Of a stretch of 64,000 nt of DNA, positions 42,419 through 52,862 are shown in pieces (positions within the stretch are counted from its first letter, which is position 1; every line of letters starts with the position of its first letter). The stretch spans positions 248,001 through 312,000 of the forward strand of contig CAVSND010000019.1 in assembly GCA_963729215.1 (NCBI GenBank). Reading direction: 5' to 3'. The DNA is from CAVQJU01 sp963729215. Its GTDB lineage: Bacteria; Acidobacteriota; Vicinamibacteria; Vicinamibacterales; CAVVIG01. The translations under genes and the position numbers were made by a program. The notes under the pieces are model-generated. The model did not search any database. It saw only the letters and a list, made by a program, of their open reading frames with translations, and was not told where the DNA came from.

Positions 42419-43562
42419 TCATGCCCTGGGCGCGAGATCTTCGTAAATCGATTCGACGCACTGCATCCGATGATCAAATGAGAGTTCGCCTTCCACCCGC
42501 CGTCGAGCGGCTGACACTCGTGCGGCGGTCCCGACCCGGTCGGACAGCGTGCGGTCGATCGCGAGCGCCAGTGCGTTGACGTCATTGGGCGGAACGATCA
42601 GGCCGTGGACTTCGGTTCGTGATCATTTCATTGGTGCCTCCGACATCGGTCGCCACGATCGGCGTCTCCATCGCCATGGCCTCGAGCACGCTGTTCGACG
42701 TGCCTTCGTACACCGAGGACTGCACATAACAGTCGAACGCATGATGCAGCCGTATCGCGTCGTCGCGATTGACCGAGGAGGCGACATACGCCAGGCGGCA
42801 ATCGGGCTGTCGCGTAGGCGCTGAATGGATTCAGACTGACTGCCGGCTCCGGCGATCACCAGCCTGAGGCGCGGGTACTTGGGCACGCAGCGCGGCCACC
42901 GCGTCGATCAGGAGGTCGAAGCGCTTCTGTGGTTCGATGCGGCCCACCGACCCGATGACCTGCGCATCGGGCTCGAGGCTCAATTCGCGTCTGACCTCCG
43001 CCTGCAGAGGACTGTCGCGAACGTGCAGATGTTGATCGATGCCGTTCAGTACCACGCTGACTCGCCGCGGGTCAGCGCCTTTCGCGACCAAGACAGACTT
43101 GATTTGACTGGAGACCACGATCAGTCGTGGGAACCGGGTGAGCAGCCGTTGATCGGCCGGATAGTAAAGGTACCGTTCCCTGGCGGAGTGGCCTGTCCAG
43201 CCGTGGACCGTCGAGAGCGGCACAGTGCCGGCGGCCTTCGCCAGCAGATACGCCAGAAGATTGGTCTTGTAGTCGTGGCTGTGGACGATATCGATCTGAT
43301 GCTCACGAATCAGCCGACGGAGCGCCGGCCAGACGGCGGGGTCGAATGAGTTTCGTTCCCACACGTTGACGTACTGAACGCCCAGAGCGGCCGCCTTCGC
43401 ATCGATGGCGAACACCTCGTCGCGACGATCGCGAACGTAACAGACCACCACGCGGAACCGCGACGGGTCGGTTCGCGCGGCACTCTGGAGAATGGTCTTC
43501 TCGGGCCCTCCACCGGTGCCCCTCACGCTGCGAAGCTCGAGGACGTTGATCGGGCGCTTCAC
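42419..43562 (-). CDS. Glycosyltransferase family 4, about three frame breaks
   Basis: Retaining GT-B enzyme of about 380 residues. It opens INVLELRSVRGTGGGPEKTIL, then IDIVHSHDYKTNLLAYLLAK, VVLNGIDQHLHVRD, IGSVGRIEPQKRFDLLIDAV; after frame changes near 42890, 42800 and 42625 it goes on RLRLVIAGAGSQ, YVQSSVYEGTSNSVLEAMAME with TPIVATDVGGTNEMI, and HGLIVPPNDVNALALAI, ending ESIYEDLAPRA. The start GTG 43562 overlaps the TGA of the GT2 gene before it (GTGA), which supports it. Last gene of the long minus-strand series. Confidence 0.78.
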
Positions 43563-44574
43563 GCCGACAACCGCGCTTCCGCCTGATTGACCCGGCGATG
43601 ATGCGGCGCGTGCCCAAGGAGCGCCACCGCCCGCGCCAGATCGAGTGTGAGCGCGACCAGCGCGGCCTGTCCCATCATCCTCGGGTTCCAAAGACGCCCC
43701 GACACGACCATGCGCATCGCTCGGGCGATCGATGCAGAGACTGCGAGACTCGCGAGGAGCGCAGCGACGACCAGACTCCCGCGGCCAATCCAGGGCCAGG
43801 CGAGAAGGCACACAAACGTCGCCAGGAGCAGGAGCCCCTCGGCGACGGGTACCAGTGCGCTCGGCAGATCGCGCCAGGCCCATCCGGGACGAAACGTCAC
43901 CCTGAGATTGTCCCGCCCGCGCCAGCGTTCCGCCCTGAACAGGTGCCCGAGCGTGGCGGGATCGCCAAAGTGCACGTTGTGGAGCCGGTCATCACCGACG
44001 ACGCGCCAGCCGCGCGCCCGCAGCCGCTGGCAGAGATCGACATCCTCGCAAGTCTCCAGCGTCTGGTCGAAACCGCCGATCGAAAAGAAAGCCTCCTTGC
44101 TGACCGCCATATTTCCTGCGCCCAGCCAGGCGACATCAGATCGACCGACGGTACGGCCCCTCAGCACGCCGTACATGCGCTGCACCCACGTCCCATTCGA
44201 CGGCGGTCTGCACAGGGCGCCAACTGCGCCGACGCGCTGTTCCGTCAGGGAGTCGGCGGCCGCTTCAATCCACCGTAGGTGAAATCTCGTGATCCGCGTC
44301 CACGAACGCGATGATGGCGCCCGACGCTGTGGCAGCCGCGCGATTCCGCGCTTCCGACACCCGACAGCCAGGCACGTGCTGAACCGTGGCGCCAGCCTCG
44401 ATGGCCACTTGCGCCGACCGATCCGACGAACCGTTGTCTGCGACGATGACCTCGACGGCTACCGAGGGATAGCGGTTCGCCGCGATCGTGGTCAGGCAGT
44501 GCCGCAGCCGGTCCGCATCGTTTCTTCACGGGAATCACGAACGACACGCGCGGCCTGACCGTGTGTTCGCTCAT
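43559..44574 (-). CDS. Membrane-anchored glycosyltransferase family 2, about two frame breaks
   Basis: About 338 residues. The first part (MSEHTVRPRVSFVIPVK, then in a second frame VEVIVADNGSSDRSA and GAIIAFVDADHEIS) is a GT2 nucleotide-sugar domain; the second (VAWLGAGNMAVSKEAFFSIGGFD, TCEDVDLCQRLRARGW with the catalytic ED) is the acceptor part, followed by two or three C-terminal membrane segments (LVPVAEGLLLLATFVCLLAW, LVVAALLASLAVSASIA). Frame changes lie near 44520 and 44275. Such GTs build exopolysaccharide at the membrane. ATG 44574 follows the O-ligase stop by 38 bases. Confidence 0.78.
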
Positions 44575-44611
44575 GCTTCAGCAAGCACCGGCTGCATCTC
44601 GGTGGAAGCGC

Positions 44612-45878
44612 TCAGTTACCGTGACTGTCCGCGCTCGCTTCTTCTCCGGTCGCGATAGCGTGCAGAGCGATGGTCATGCCGACAAAGTGCCACAACATCT
44701 CATTGTATTGGGCGGGCAGGAACGTGCCGCCGGCCGCGTAGACGATGAGGCTCGTGCTCAGAGCTTGTGCGTAGTAGCCCAGATCAGACCGTGACGGGTC
44801 ACGCGTTGCAATAGCGCCGACCTGCCGACAGCTCCAGATGGCGGAGAGCAGGATGGCGACGAACAGGAGCAGGCCAGGATACCCGAGCTCCGAGAGCAGC
44901 CCGAACCAGACGCTGTGAACCGATCGGTCCTCCCCAAAGTCTTTCGTCCTGTCGTACGCCGTGTACGAACGTTCAAATCCGTTGAATCCGACCCCGGTAA
45001 AAGGCTTTGCGTTCGCCATCGCCGTGGCCACTTCCCAGAAGTGGAGGCGACCCCTGGCCGACGCGTCCTGTTCTTCGCTCGACGCGGTAATCGTCGCCAT
45101 TCGATCCCAAAACCTCTGGGGCATTACGCTGCTGACCAGGACGGCCATCATCACAATGCCAATCAAGGCGCGGATCTTGTGTGGTGACCGGTACAGAGTG
45201 AGCAGGCCGATGACCCCCGCCGCCACGAAACCGCCTCTCGAATACGTTGTGATGCCACGCATGAAGACGCCGACCAGGAAGAACCTGTGCAGGAAGGCCT
45301 CGGAGCGGCTCTCCGCCGTCCGGACGAGCGCGCCGAAGAGCGGGACCAGCATCATCGTTCCAAGCGCGACGCCGTTGTTGTCCCCGAGAAACACGACGAC
45401 ATTGTTGTTCTGGCCGCCGGGATTCAGGAGCAGCTGGGTCCAGCCCTGTTTGGCGCACTCGAAGCCCACCGAGTAGGCAATCACCCAGTATCGCGAGCCG
45501 GAATCGACGGCGATCGTTGACGAGCACCACGATGAGATAGCTGACGAGGACGACCTTCGCGAACTCGATCCAATACGCCCATGACCAGGCGAAGTGCTCC
45601 GCAAAGAGAGTCGAGACCAATGTCTGTGCGAAGAACGCCAACAGGAGCCCGATTCGCGCCGTCATCACAAAGGCCCGGCCAGACAGCAGGGCAGTCGCCA
45701 CCAGGTAGATGCCAATGGTCACCGACAGATTGAGGGAGCTGACCGCACCTCCCCAGACCCATTGCTCCGGCCGGAAATACGCGTTCCAGAGATAGAAGAG
45801 CAGCGCATAAAACGGACCTTGCGCCGCGTAGAAGACCCCGACGGTGATGATGATGAAGACGAAGATGGTGCGCAGCAT
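44612..45878 (-). CDS. O-antigen ligase-like / exosortase-associated O-glycosylation ligase, one frame break
   Basis: A polytopic membrane protein of about 422 residues. The N-terminal five or so helices (TIFVFIIITVGVFYAAQ, ALLFYLWNAYFRPEQW, VTIGIYLVATALLSGRAFV) match the DUF5935-type start of TIGR03097-like O-glycosylation ligases that travel with exosortase A systems. After a frame change near 45510 it goes on NNVVVFLGDNNGVALGTMML, GITTYSRGGFVAAGVIGLLTLYRS and the Wzy_C loop AKPFTGVGFNGFERSY with VHSVWFGLLSELGYPGLLLF. Its job would be polymerising or transferring the polysaccharide. It fits with the TIGR03087-like sugar transferase and exosortase further on. Confidence 0.83.
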
Positions 45879-45890
45879 GCGTACGCCCAG

Positions 45891-47005
45891 CTACCTGGCT
45901 GACGGCGATGAGCGTTGCGCTCGACAGTACAGTGAGTAGTAACGACCGATTGTTCGGTCAAGGGTGTACAGCGTGGCGACCCGATCGGCTGCCGACTGCG
46001 TCAGGGCGCGCGCTGTGTCCGGCGCTTCGAGGAGGGTGACGATCGCGGCGGCAATCGCGGACGCGTCCCCGCGTGGCGCCAGCAGACCGTCGATGCCGTG
46101 CCGGACGATCTCGGGATTTCCACCAACCTCCGTGACGACGACCGGCACCTTCGAGGCCATCGCCTCGAGCAGCGTGATCGATGCCGCCTCGCTCACGCTC
46201 GTCAGGGCGAATACATCGGCCACCGCCAGAATGTCCGCCACGTCGTCGCGCACGCCAAGGAAGCGGATGCGGTCGGCGAGACCGAGGCTCCGGGCGAGCT
46301 GCTCGAGTTCCCCGCGTAAAGGGCCATCGCCGACGAGCAACAGATCGACGTCCCGAATCGCTGCCGCCACATGCGAGAAGGCCTGAAGCAGCGTTCGGTG
46401 GTCCTTGACGGGGTGAAATCGTGCGATCGTCACGATATGGCGCCGGTCGGCGACGAGCCCAAGGCGAGCTTTCAGAGCCCCCTGATCGCGAACCTGGCGG
46501 TACCGGGAAAGATCGACTCCGTTCTCGATCACCTCGATACGCGCCTTCTTGAAGCCATCTTGCGCCGCAAGGCTGGTCGCGCTGAAGCCACACACGGCGT
46601 TCACATCGTCGGCCAGCCGGTCGAACACGACGCGATTGGCGAAGCGACGCTTCCATGAGACCACATCCGGATAATGTCGCCCATGCTCGGTGAAGATGAC
46701 ACGAGGGTTTGTGAGGGACGCCTTCGCGCCGAGCGCGCCGTAGAAGAACGGCGTGTACTGATGCGCGTGTACGACGTCCAGCCTCTTCTCGCGAATGACT
46801 CGGGCCAGGCGCCAGACGAGTGACAGGTCGATACCCGCGTGACGCGCGAACGCGATCACGTCGACGCCCTCGCGCTGCATCTGCTCCCCGAGGGCGCCCA
46901 CCTGGTCCAGGCAAAGCACCACCGGCTCGATTTGAGTCGCCCCAGGCGTCGGATCGTCTCGGCGACCAGCATTTCGGCTCCGGCCACCTGCATGACGTGG
47001 AGCAC
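45891..47005 (-). CDS. Glycosyltransferase family 4, one frame break
   Basis: GT-B enzyme of about 370 residues. The beginning VLHVMQVAGAEMLVAETIRR is the usual GT4 opening; GTG 47005 is taken as start because no ATG fits. After a frame change near 46945 (TQIEPVVLCLDQ) the rest is intact: LDVVHAHQYTPFFYGALGAK, VIFTEHGRHYPDVV, VIENGVDLSRYRQV, VTIARFHPVKDHRTLLQAF, LLLVGDGPLRGELE and VFALTSVSEAASITLLEAMASKVPVVVTEVGGNPEIV with the E-x(7)-E site. It stands between the O-ligase and another GT4. Confidence 0.83.
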
Positions 47006-47107
47006 GAATCCGACGCGAATCGGAAGGGCCCGGATTTCAACGTCTGGGACCAGCGCTCTTCCACCGCCGCCAATCGCGTACCGGCCGGGCGCGCGCGTGA
47101 TGTTCGG

Positions 47108-48547
47108 TCACCCGGTCGTCCGACTGTGGCTGCGTAGCGTTCGCGATGGTCCGAATTGCGCCGGTTCGCCACGACCTCTCGGCTCATCTCTTGCGTCGTG
47201 CAGGCGACGACTGGGGGACTGGACGACGTTGCACGGTGTCGCCGTTGCTGGCGACTCTCGTACGCGCTTGTCGAAGAAGACACAAAGGCGGCCGCGTGGG
47301 ACGTTGCTGGACCTGCCGATTGCACCGTTTTCGCGACTACGGCGTTCGCCAGCTTGCCAATCCGCGCCCATTCGTACCGCTCGAGCACCCGCTCTCTGCC
47401 CGCCTGACCCAGGCGGTGCCGTCGACTCTCGTCGCGCATCAGTTCGAGACACGCGTTCGCAAAACTACTTGGGGTGTCGGCCACTTCGAGGTCGATGCCT
47501 GGTCGAAGGTCAAGCCCTTCGACGGCCACCGAAGACGCAACAAGCGCTTTCCCAAACATAAGGGCTTCGAGAATCTTCAGTCGAGTGCCGGCGCCCAAAC
47601 GGATGGGAGCAATCACAAGGCCCGCAGATTGATAGTATGGGGTGACATCAGGCACTTGACCATGGACGAAGCATGCCTGGCCGTCATGCAACTGGCGGAT
47701 GTCGCTTTCAGCTTCCTTGCCGACAACGGAGAGGCACGCGTCGGACTGCTGCCCTTGGATACCGGGCATCACTTCGCGCATGAAGTATTTCACAGCGTCG
47801 GCGTTCGGTTCGTAGCCCATTGTCCCGACAAAGAGCATTTCCTTGGCGCGCGACATTTCAGGATCGGTTGGGGGCCGGGCCGACACCCCATTAGGGACGA
47901 CTGAGACGTTCGGGTGATTGTTCAGAAACTCCCGATCGTCTTGTTTGCAGACGACAACGTGAGCGAAGCGCGCCGGAAGGGAGGCCTCGTAGGTTCGTAA
48001 ACGGAGCCAATCAAGTTGATGTAACGATCGCGAGCGGTACCATCCGTCGTGTCGTAGAGTCCGGCCGACTGCTTCGGAATCGCGGTCCACGAGATCTACG
48101 AGGACGTTACGCCAACCGGCCCGGCGGGCCACCTCAGCCTGCGCCGGGCGCTCCGCCCACACGATGTCGTACTCATCGGTCTTCCGAAGTCGAGTCAGGG
48201 TCTCCAGTAGCGGATTCGACCACCAGCGACGAACCCCAGCGGGAAGGCCTGGCGCGACGACGTCTTTGAGCCGCTGGCCGAGTGGACGCCATAGTCCATA
48301 CGGCCCCCCGGCGCGATGTATCACATCGCCGTTGTCCAAAACAATGAAGCGTTCACAGAGGGCGTGTAATGGCGACTGCGCTGCTCCATTGGCGCCATTT
48401 CGCCTCAGCGCGACCATGGTTACGCGATGGTGTGCAGCCAGGGCGCTCGACCAGGTGGAACGTTCGCATGACCGCGCCGTTGTCGAGCGGCCACGGGTAG
48501 CCGCTGCTGATGAACAGGACCCGCCTCGCTCCTTCCAACACGGTCAT
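47108..48547 (-). CDS. Glycosyltransferase family 4 (TIGR03087-like), frame breaks, end uncertain
   Basis: The first part RRVLFISSGYPWPLDNGAVMRTFHLV is the opening of the PEP-CTERM/EpsH1-associated sugar transferase type. After a frame change near 48445 it continues NVLVDLVDRDSE, VVVCKQDDREFLNNHPNVSVVPNGVSA, EMLFVGTMGYEPNADAVKYF, YYQSAGLVIAPIRLGAGTRLKILEALMFGKALVASSVAVEGL, much like the gene at 52863. The usual length would end near 47310; in the present frame no stop is met before the next gene, so the end at 47108 supposes another shift near 47340. ATG 48547 overlaps the preceding GT2 stop. Confidence 0.72.
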
Positions 48548-48560
48548 GGCCTTCTGACTG

Positions 48561-49620
48561 TTACGGTTGGGCTATCGGGTGCGCCGCGCCGCGGCGTTGG
48601 CTTCGATATCCAGCGATCATGCCCCGAAGGAAGACACACTCCCGGAGCCAGGTCAAAGAACGAACTCGTCCCGATGAGGACTCGTTCGCCGGAGGGCCAC
48701 TTCTGAATCGCCAACTCGGACGAGTTCGCCATCCGATTGTCGACAGCAAATAGCGAAGCGTCGCCGTCAGCCACCGCCGCCAAAGCCATCGTGGAGCACC
48801 CGCCAACGTTCTCGCTTCTGGATCGCTCGGAGGCTGATCCCGAATTTGTTCGTATCGCTTTCGTCCAGTAAAAGCTTTTCAGGTACTTCAGCGTCGTTCT
48901 GGAAGGCATCACGTAGTGCTGGACACGCATAGCGGGCAACCAAATCACGATGCCACCCTTGCGCCGCAGTTGACGAATGAAGGTCACTTCATCTCGGCCA
49001 CCTCCGACAACGTAAGGGGATGGTCCGAACGCCGTGTCAAAACTCAAACCTTCAACCGCGCGGCGCCGAAAAGCCATGTTGGCGCCCCAGATATGCTCCT
49101 CGTCCGACAGGACACCGGAGGACATGGTCCGTTCGAGGCCACAAAATCCAGTCCCCAAGGCAGGAAAGGCATCACACATTTCAGGATCGGGAGGGGCAGT
49201 GAACCAGGGAACGATCGTGCCCCCAAAGGCGGCCGCGTCGGGAAATTGCTGCGCTCCCGCCATGAATGCCGCGAGCCAGGTTTCTGCCACCAGGACGTCG
49301 TCGTCGGTCCAGAGAATATAGTCGCCTCGGGCCTCCTCCATCGCACGATTGCAGGCGAAGGATTTGCCCGGCCGGCTCTCGAAGATGCGTCGAACCGGGA
49401 GTCGCCCCGCGAAATCCGTGACGACCTGCTCCGTCGCGTCGGTGGAGTTGTTATCGACGATCAGAATCTCATACTCCAAGCCGACCGGAATCAGCAGGCG
49501 CGTCATTTGTTCGAGCGTCTGCCGAAGGAGCTCACATCGGTTCCATGTACAGATTGCGACCGTCACCTGTATCCCTTGTGTAACGGCCTGCCCGCTGTCC
49601 GGTCCGTCTACGAGGCTCAT
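48561..49620 (-). CDS. Glycosyltransferase family 2, one frame break
   Basis: GT-A enzyme of about 353 residues. Opening VTVAICTWNRCELLRQTLEQM, then YEILIVDNNSTDATEQVV, PGKSFACNRAMEEARGDYILWTDDDVLVAETWL (D-D-D metal site) and HIWGANMAFRRRAVEGLSFD. Near 48830 the frame changes; in the second frame GAPRWLWRRWLTATLRYLLST and WLRECVFLRGMIAGYRS is the typical end of this GT2 type. If no shift is assumed the protein ends instead near 48544 in a sequence that looks non-coding. ATG 49620 overlaps the FkbM stop (ATGA). Confidence 0.78.
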
Positions 49621-50588
49621 GAGCCACCGACGCGTTGGTTGACACTAGGCTCGCTTCCACCAACCCGAGCCTTGACGCGGCCCTCCTTGACCAGACGATC
49701 GAGTTGGGCGGGGGGCACAGCCACGACGTTGTAGAACTCCACGTCAACAACGTCATCGAGTGGCTCGAATGGAGGAGTTCCTGCCATGAAGAGCGAGTAG
49801 TTCAAGGATTTCAGGTCGGCGAACAGGTCTGCGTCCGAATAGCCGAACGCCGAGGAATGTTCGGAGAGCTCGACGATGAGAATCGGCCTGAACGCCTCGA
49901 AAGTGGCCGCACCGCCTTCGATCACCAATCGCTCGGCGCCTTCGACGTCGATCTTCACCAAGTCCAGGCGGGACAGGCTGTGCCGCTCGCACGTAACGGT
50001 CCAGCGTTTCCGTTTCGACGGCCACCTTCTGCTCATCGTCGTCGTCTTCGTCGGCCTCAATGAATGCATCGCCGCGTCAGCGGCCAGGTGCAATGTGGCG
50101 CCGCCAGCTTTTGAGGACAAGGCCATATCGCTGCAGTGGACATGTCCGTAGCCGTTCAGGCGGATGTTCGTGACGAGTTCCTGGAAGGTCTCTGGATGCG
50201 GTTCAAACGCGTGCACAGAGCCAGTCATCCCGACAAGAGCCGCCAGGATGAGCGTGTGGTGGCCGAGGTTCGCGCCGATATCGGCGACGGTCATTCCCGG
50301 CTGGACCAATGCCTGGAATGTCGCGACCGTCTCGGGCTCGTACGCGGAAAAGCACTCGAGTTGACGGCCGACGTAACAAAACGGGTCGGCGAGAAACTTT
50401 TGGCCCGCGGGCAAGATGAACAGTTTCCGTAGGGGCGTCTTGGTGCGGTCCTTCATGGCCTCGAGCAGCCTGTGCCGCTTGCTGGGGTGGCGGCGTTGCT
50501 CTCGCCGCCACCAGAGCCGGACGGCCCAACCGCCCAATCGCGGCCATCGCGTCGCTGCCGCGAGCGCCAGGTCAGACTTGTGCTTCAT
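49617..50588 (-). CDS. FkbM-family SAM methyltransferase, compensating frame breaks
   Basis: O-methyltransferase of the FkbM kind, 323 residues, often used to methylate surface sugars. Motif I is GMTVADIGANLGHHTLILAALVG near residue 98, followed by VHAFEPHPETFQELVTNIRLNG. The DxEG element LDLVKIDVEGAERLVIEGG is intact. Between them about 12 residues are out of frame (TMSRRWPSKRKRWTVTCERHS); the other frame reads VAVETETLDRYVR, the family sequence, so two single-base errors near 50020 and 49985 cancel. ATG 50588 overlaps the Wzt stop. Confidence 0.85.
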   Translation of the reverse strand: MKHKSDLALAAATRWPRLGGWAVRLWWRREQRRHPSKRHRLLEAMKDRTKTPLRKLFILPAGQKFLADPFCYVGRQLECFSAYEPETVATFQALVQPGMTVADIGANLGHHTLILAALVGMTGSVHAFEPHPETFQELVTNIRLNGYGHVHCSDMALSSKAGGATLHLAADAAMHSLRPTKTTTMSRRWPSKRKRWTVTCERHSLSRLDLVKIDVEGAERLVIEGGAATFEAFRPILIVELSEHSSAFGYSDADLFADLKSLNYSLFMAGTPPFEPLDDVVDVEFYNVVAVPPAQLDRLVKEGRVKARVGGSEPSVNQRVGGS

Positions 50589-51850
50589 GCAGACCTCGAT
50601 GCCCCGCCCGTAACGCCGACTGGCTCCGCCGGTGAGAGCGCTGACGCGCTTGAGTGCGGAAACGGCCTCACGACCGGCACTATCGCGAGGTCCGCGATGC
50701 CGCCGTACGTTCGAGTCTCATGGACGGTCAGCGAACCCACCGGTCCGACTCTACTCAGAAAGCGGTGCGTCGGATTGTGGTAGACGTGACATTCGAAGTG
50801 GTACTGCCCGCGAAGCAGGTGGGCATGAAGGTGGAAATCAACACCGAACTGCGCACCAGCTGGCTGGCCATCGAGGCCCAGTTCCTTCGAATTGAAGTTG
50901 CCGTCGTACACGACGAGTTGGTCCGAGGTCCTGTAAAGGATGACGCCGAACGTGATATCGCTGATTGGCCGGTTCACTCGGTAGGCGACACTCAGCGTGA
51001 GCGGCATTCCCGGTGAGATTGTCATCGAGTTCCCGTCTTGCTCCAAGAAGCGAGCCGATTGGACGATTATTTCCGCGTTGGCCTGGGTCTCCACTACCGT
51101 GACGGCCGTCGCGTACCGACGAATCACCTGGGCCGTCGGCCCAGCGGCGACGACGCTGCGATTCAAGAACAGCGCCTGGCCGCACAGTTTCGGAATAGCG
51201 GCCATGTCGTGCGACACGAACGCGATGGCGACCCCTGAACGTCGGAATTCCTCCATCCGCTCCAGGCAGCGTCGCTGAAACGCCATGTCGCCGACGCTGA
51301 GCACTTCGTCGATGATGAGGACGTCCGGCCGCAAATGTGCCGCAATCGAGAACCCCAGCCTGGCGTTCATGCCCGATGAGTACCGCTTGACCGGCGTGTC
51401 GACGAACTCCGCGACGCCTGCGAACTCGACGATCTCATCGAGCTTCGTGGCAATCTCCGCGCGATGCATGCCCATGATCGCGCCCTGCAGGAAGACGTTC
51501 TCTCGGCCGGTCAAATCCGGGTGAAAGCCCGCCGCCACCTCGATCAGCGCCCCGACGCGCCCTCGAAGCCAACACGAGCCTCTCGTGGGCCGAAGGATGC
51601 GATTCAAAAGCTTGAGCGTCGTTGATTTGCCCGCTCCGTTCGGGCCGATGATCCCGAGCGCCTCGCCGCGCCGGACTTCGAACGAGACGTCCTTCAATGC
51701 CCAGAATTCCTCGGCCTCGAGATCCGGAGGCGTGCTCGGTCGAAACATCCGTTTCGCGATCGCGGGAATAAGATCGCGGAGGCTGTCGTGCCGCTCGCCC
51801 CGACGGAATTTCTTCCACACGCCGTCGAAGGCGATCATGGCCTCACTCAT
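50585..51850 (-). CDS. wzt: Polysaccharide ABC transporter ATPase (Wzt-like, with C-terminal sugar-binding domain)
   Basis: Cytoplasmic ATPase that drives export of an undecaprenyl-linked polysaccharide, 421 residues. ATPase part (about 1-240): Walker A IIGPNGAGKSTTLKLL, YSSGMNARLGFSIAAH (signature, as in Wzt), Walker B VLIIDEVLSVGD, switch His in AFVSHDM. The extra about 150 residues (SMTISPGMPLTLSVAYRVNRP, SDQLVVYDGNFNSKELG, RGQYHFECHVYHNPTHRFL) form the Wzt C-terminal domain that recognises the polysaccharide end, often its methyl or other cap, which agrees with the FkbM gene just downstream. ATG 51850 overlaps the Wzm stop (TGATG). Confidence 0.9.
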   Translation of the reverse strand: MSEAMIAFDGVWKKFRRGERHDSLRDLIPAIAKRMFRPSTPPDLEAEEFWALKDVSFEVRRGEALGIIGPNGAGKSTTLKLLNRILRPTRGSCWLRGRVGALIEVAAGFHPDLTGRENVFLQGAIMGMHRAEIATKLDEIVEFAGVAEFVDTPVKRYSSGMNARLGFSIAAHLRPDVLIIDEVLSVGDMAFQRRCLERMEEFRRSGVAIAFVSHDMAAIPKLCGQALFLNRSVVAAGPTAQVIRRYATAVTVVETQANAEIIVQSARFLEQDGNSMTISPGMPLTLSVAYRVNRPISDITFGVILYRTSDQLVVYDGNFNSKELGLDGQPAGAQFGVDFHLHAHLLRGQYHFECHVYHNPTHRFLSRVGPVGSLTVHETRTYGGIADLAIVPVVRPFPHSSASALSPAEPVGVTGGASRSA

Positions 51851-52654
51851 CAGACGTTCTCCGCGAACTGGAATTCCGTCCGATGGAACAGCAACCACGG
51901 CGACATGCGAGAAGCCCCAGTGACACAACCGCGGCCAGCAGGAACGGTAACGCGTCAGGCAGGACGCCGCGCAGCAGTACTGAACGGTAGGCCTCGATGA
52001 GGGGTGTCAACGGATTCAGCTGAAGGAGGACGCGGTACCGGGTGCCCAAATTCGACACCGGGTAGAGGACCGCCGTCGCGAACATCCAAACGGTGATCAC
52101 CACGTCGAAGATGTACTTGACGTCTCTATAGAACAGATTCGCCATGGCGAGGATCAAGCACACGCTCGTGGTAAACATCGCGTGCACCAGGACAACCAAC
52201 GGCAAGGCCAGCAGGGCCCACGTCGGCGTGATGCGGTAGTACGCCATCATGGCGAACAGGGCGAGGCTGCCCGCCGCGAAATCGACCAGTGAAACGAGGA
52301 CCGCCGACAACGGGAAGATCTCGCGGGGGAAGTACACTTTTCGTGACGAGGCTTGTATTGCTGGTCAGCGAGGTCAGTGCGAATCGGAATGAGGACGCCG
52401 AGAAATTCCAGGCCAGGAGACCACAGAAGGCAAACAACGGATAGGGCATTCCCACGTCCAGTGGGGCGATCCGCATGAAGATCACTGAGAAGACGACAGT
52501 GTTCACCAACTGGCATGAAGATCGCCCAGCCGAAGCCCATGACGGACTGCTTGTAGCGCAGGAGGAGATCCCGCTTGGTCATCTGGTAGAGCAGTTCGCG
52601 ATACTGCAGCTGCTCCAGGACCATCTCGCGCGCATCGGAAGCAAGTTGTGTCAT
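51850..52654 (-). CDS. wzm: Polysaccharide ABC transporter permease (Wzm-like), three frame breaks
   Basis: Six-segment ABC-2 membrane protein, about 268 residues, partner of Wzt. The opening EQLQYRELLYQMTKRDLLLRYKQSVMGFGWAIFMP is the conserved N-terminus (shown here as QYRELLYQMTKRDLLLRYKQ). After a frame change near 52510 comes LVNTVVFSVIFMRIAPLDVG and LFAFCGLLAWNFSASSFRFAL; after another near 52340, VYFPREIFPLSAVLVSLVDF, VCLILAMANLFYRDVKYIFDVV and LNPLTPLIEAYRSVLLRGVLP, with a last shift near 51910 giving the end WLLFHRTEFQFAENV. The order and helices are those of Wzm. Confidence 0.85.
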
Positions 52655-52862
52655 TGTTTATATAGGGACGGGACTTATTTGGAAGGCAAAGGCCACTCCA
52701 GGGTCAGACCGAGGTCTTTGGTGTCCCGTAAACTATTTGATCTTACTGGCGTTATCGGCAAGACTCTCGCCGAGAAGGCAACCGTTTCCCAGTGAGAAGT
52801 CTGACTTAAAAGTGAACTTTGTCTCGTAGTTCCCAGGGGCGCTGTGCAATGTCCGCTTTTCG
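52655..52862. other. Divergent gap between wzm and the plus-strand sugar transferase
   Basis: Besides the promoter candidate, the gap carries two related pieces, GGGACGGGACTTATTT (52664-52679) and GTGTCCCGTAAACTATTT (52721-52738), and AGGGTCAGACCGAGGTCT between them. These look like pieces of a small mobile or REP-like element, but no coding part is present. Promoters for both divergent transcripts must lie here. Confidence 0.4.
52685..52700 (-). promoter_or_regulatory. Weak sigma-54-type promoter candidate before wzm
   Basis: Read on the minus strand, TGGAGTGGCCTTTGCC has GG and GC 12 bases apart and a TTGC box at the right spacing for a -24/-12 promoter; transcription would begin near 52673, about 20 bases before the wzm ATG. 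The -24 half (TGGAGTG) departs from TGGCACG. It is noted because the locus also contains a sigma-54 activator. Confidence 0.3.

Noticed and set aside
45958..48417. An 819-codon minus-strand frame that could be read as one giant glycosyltransferase
   Set aside because: Only its first 400 residues look like a GT4; the rest is out of frame with the second GT4 encoded there, so the length comes from a missing stop or a shift.
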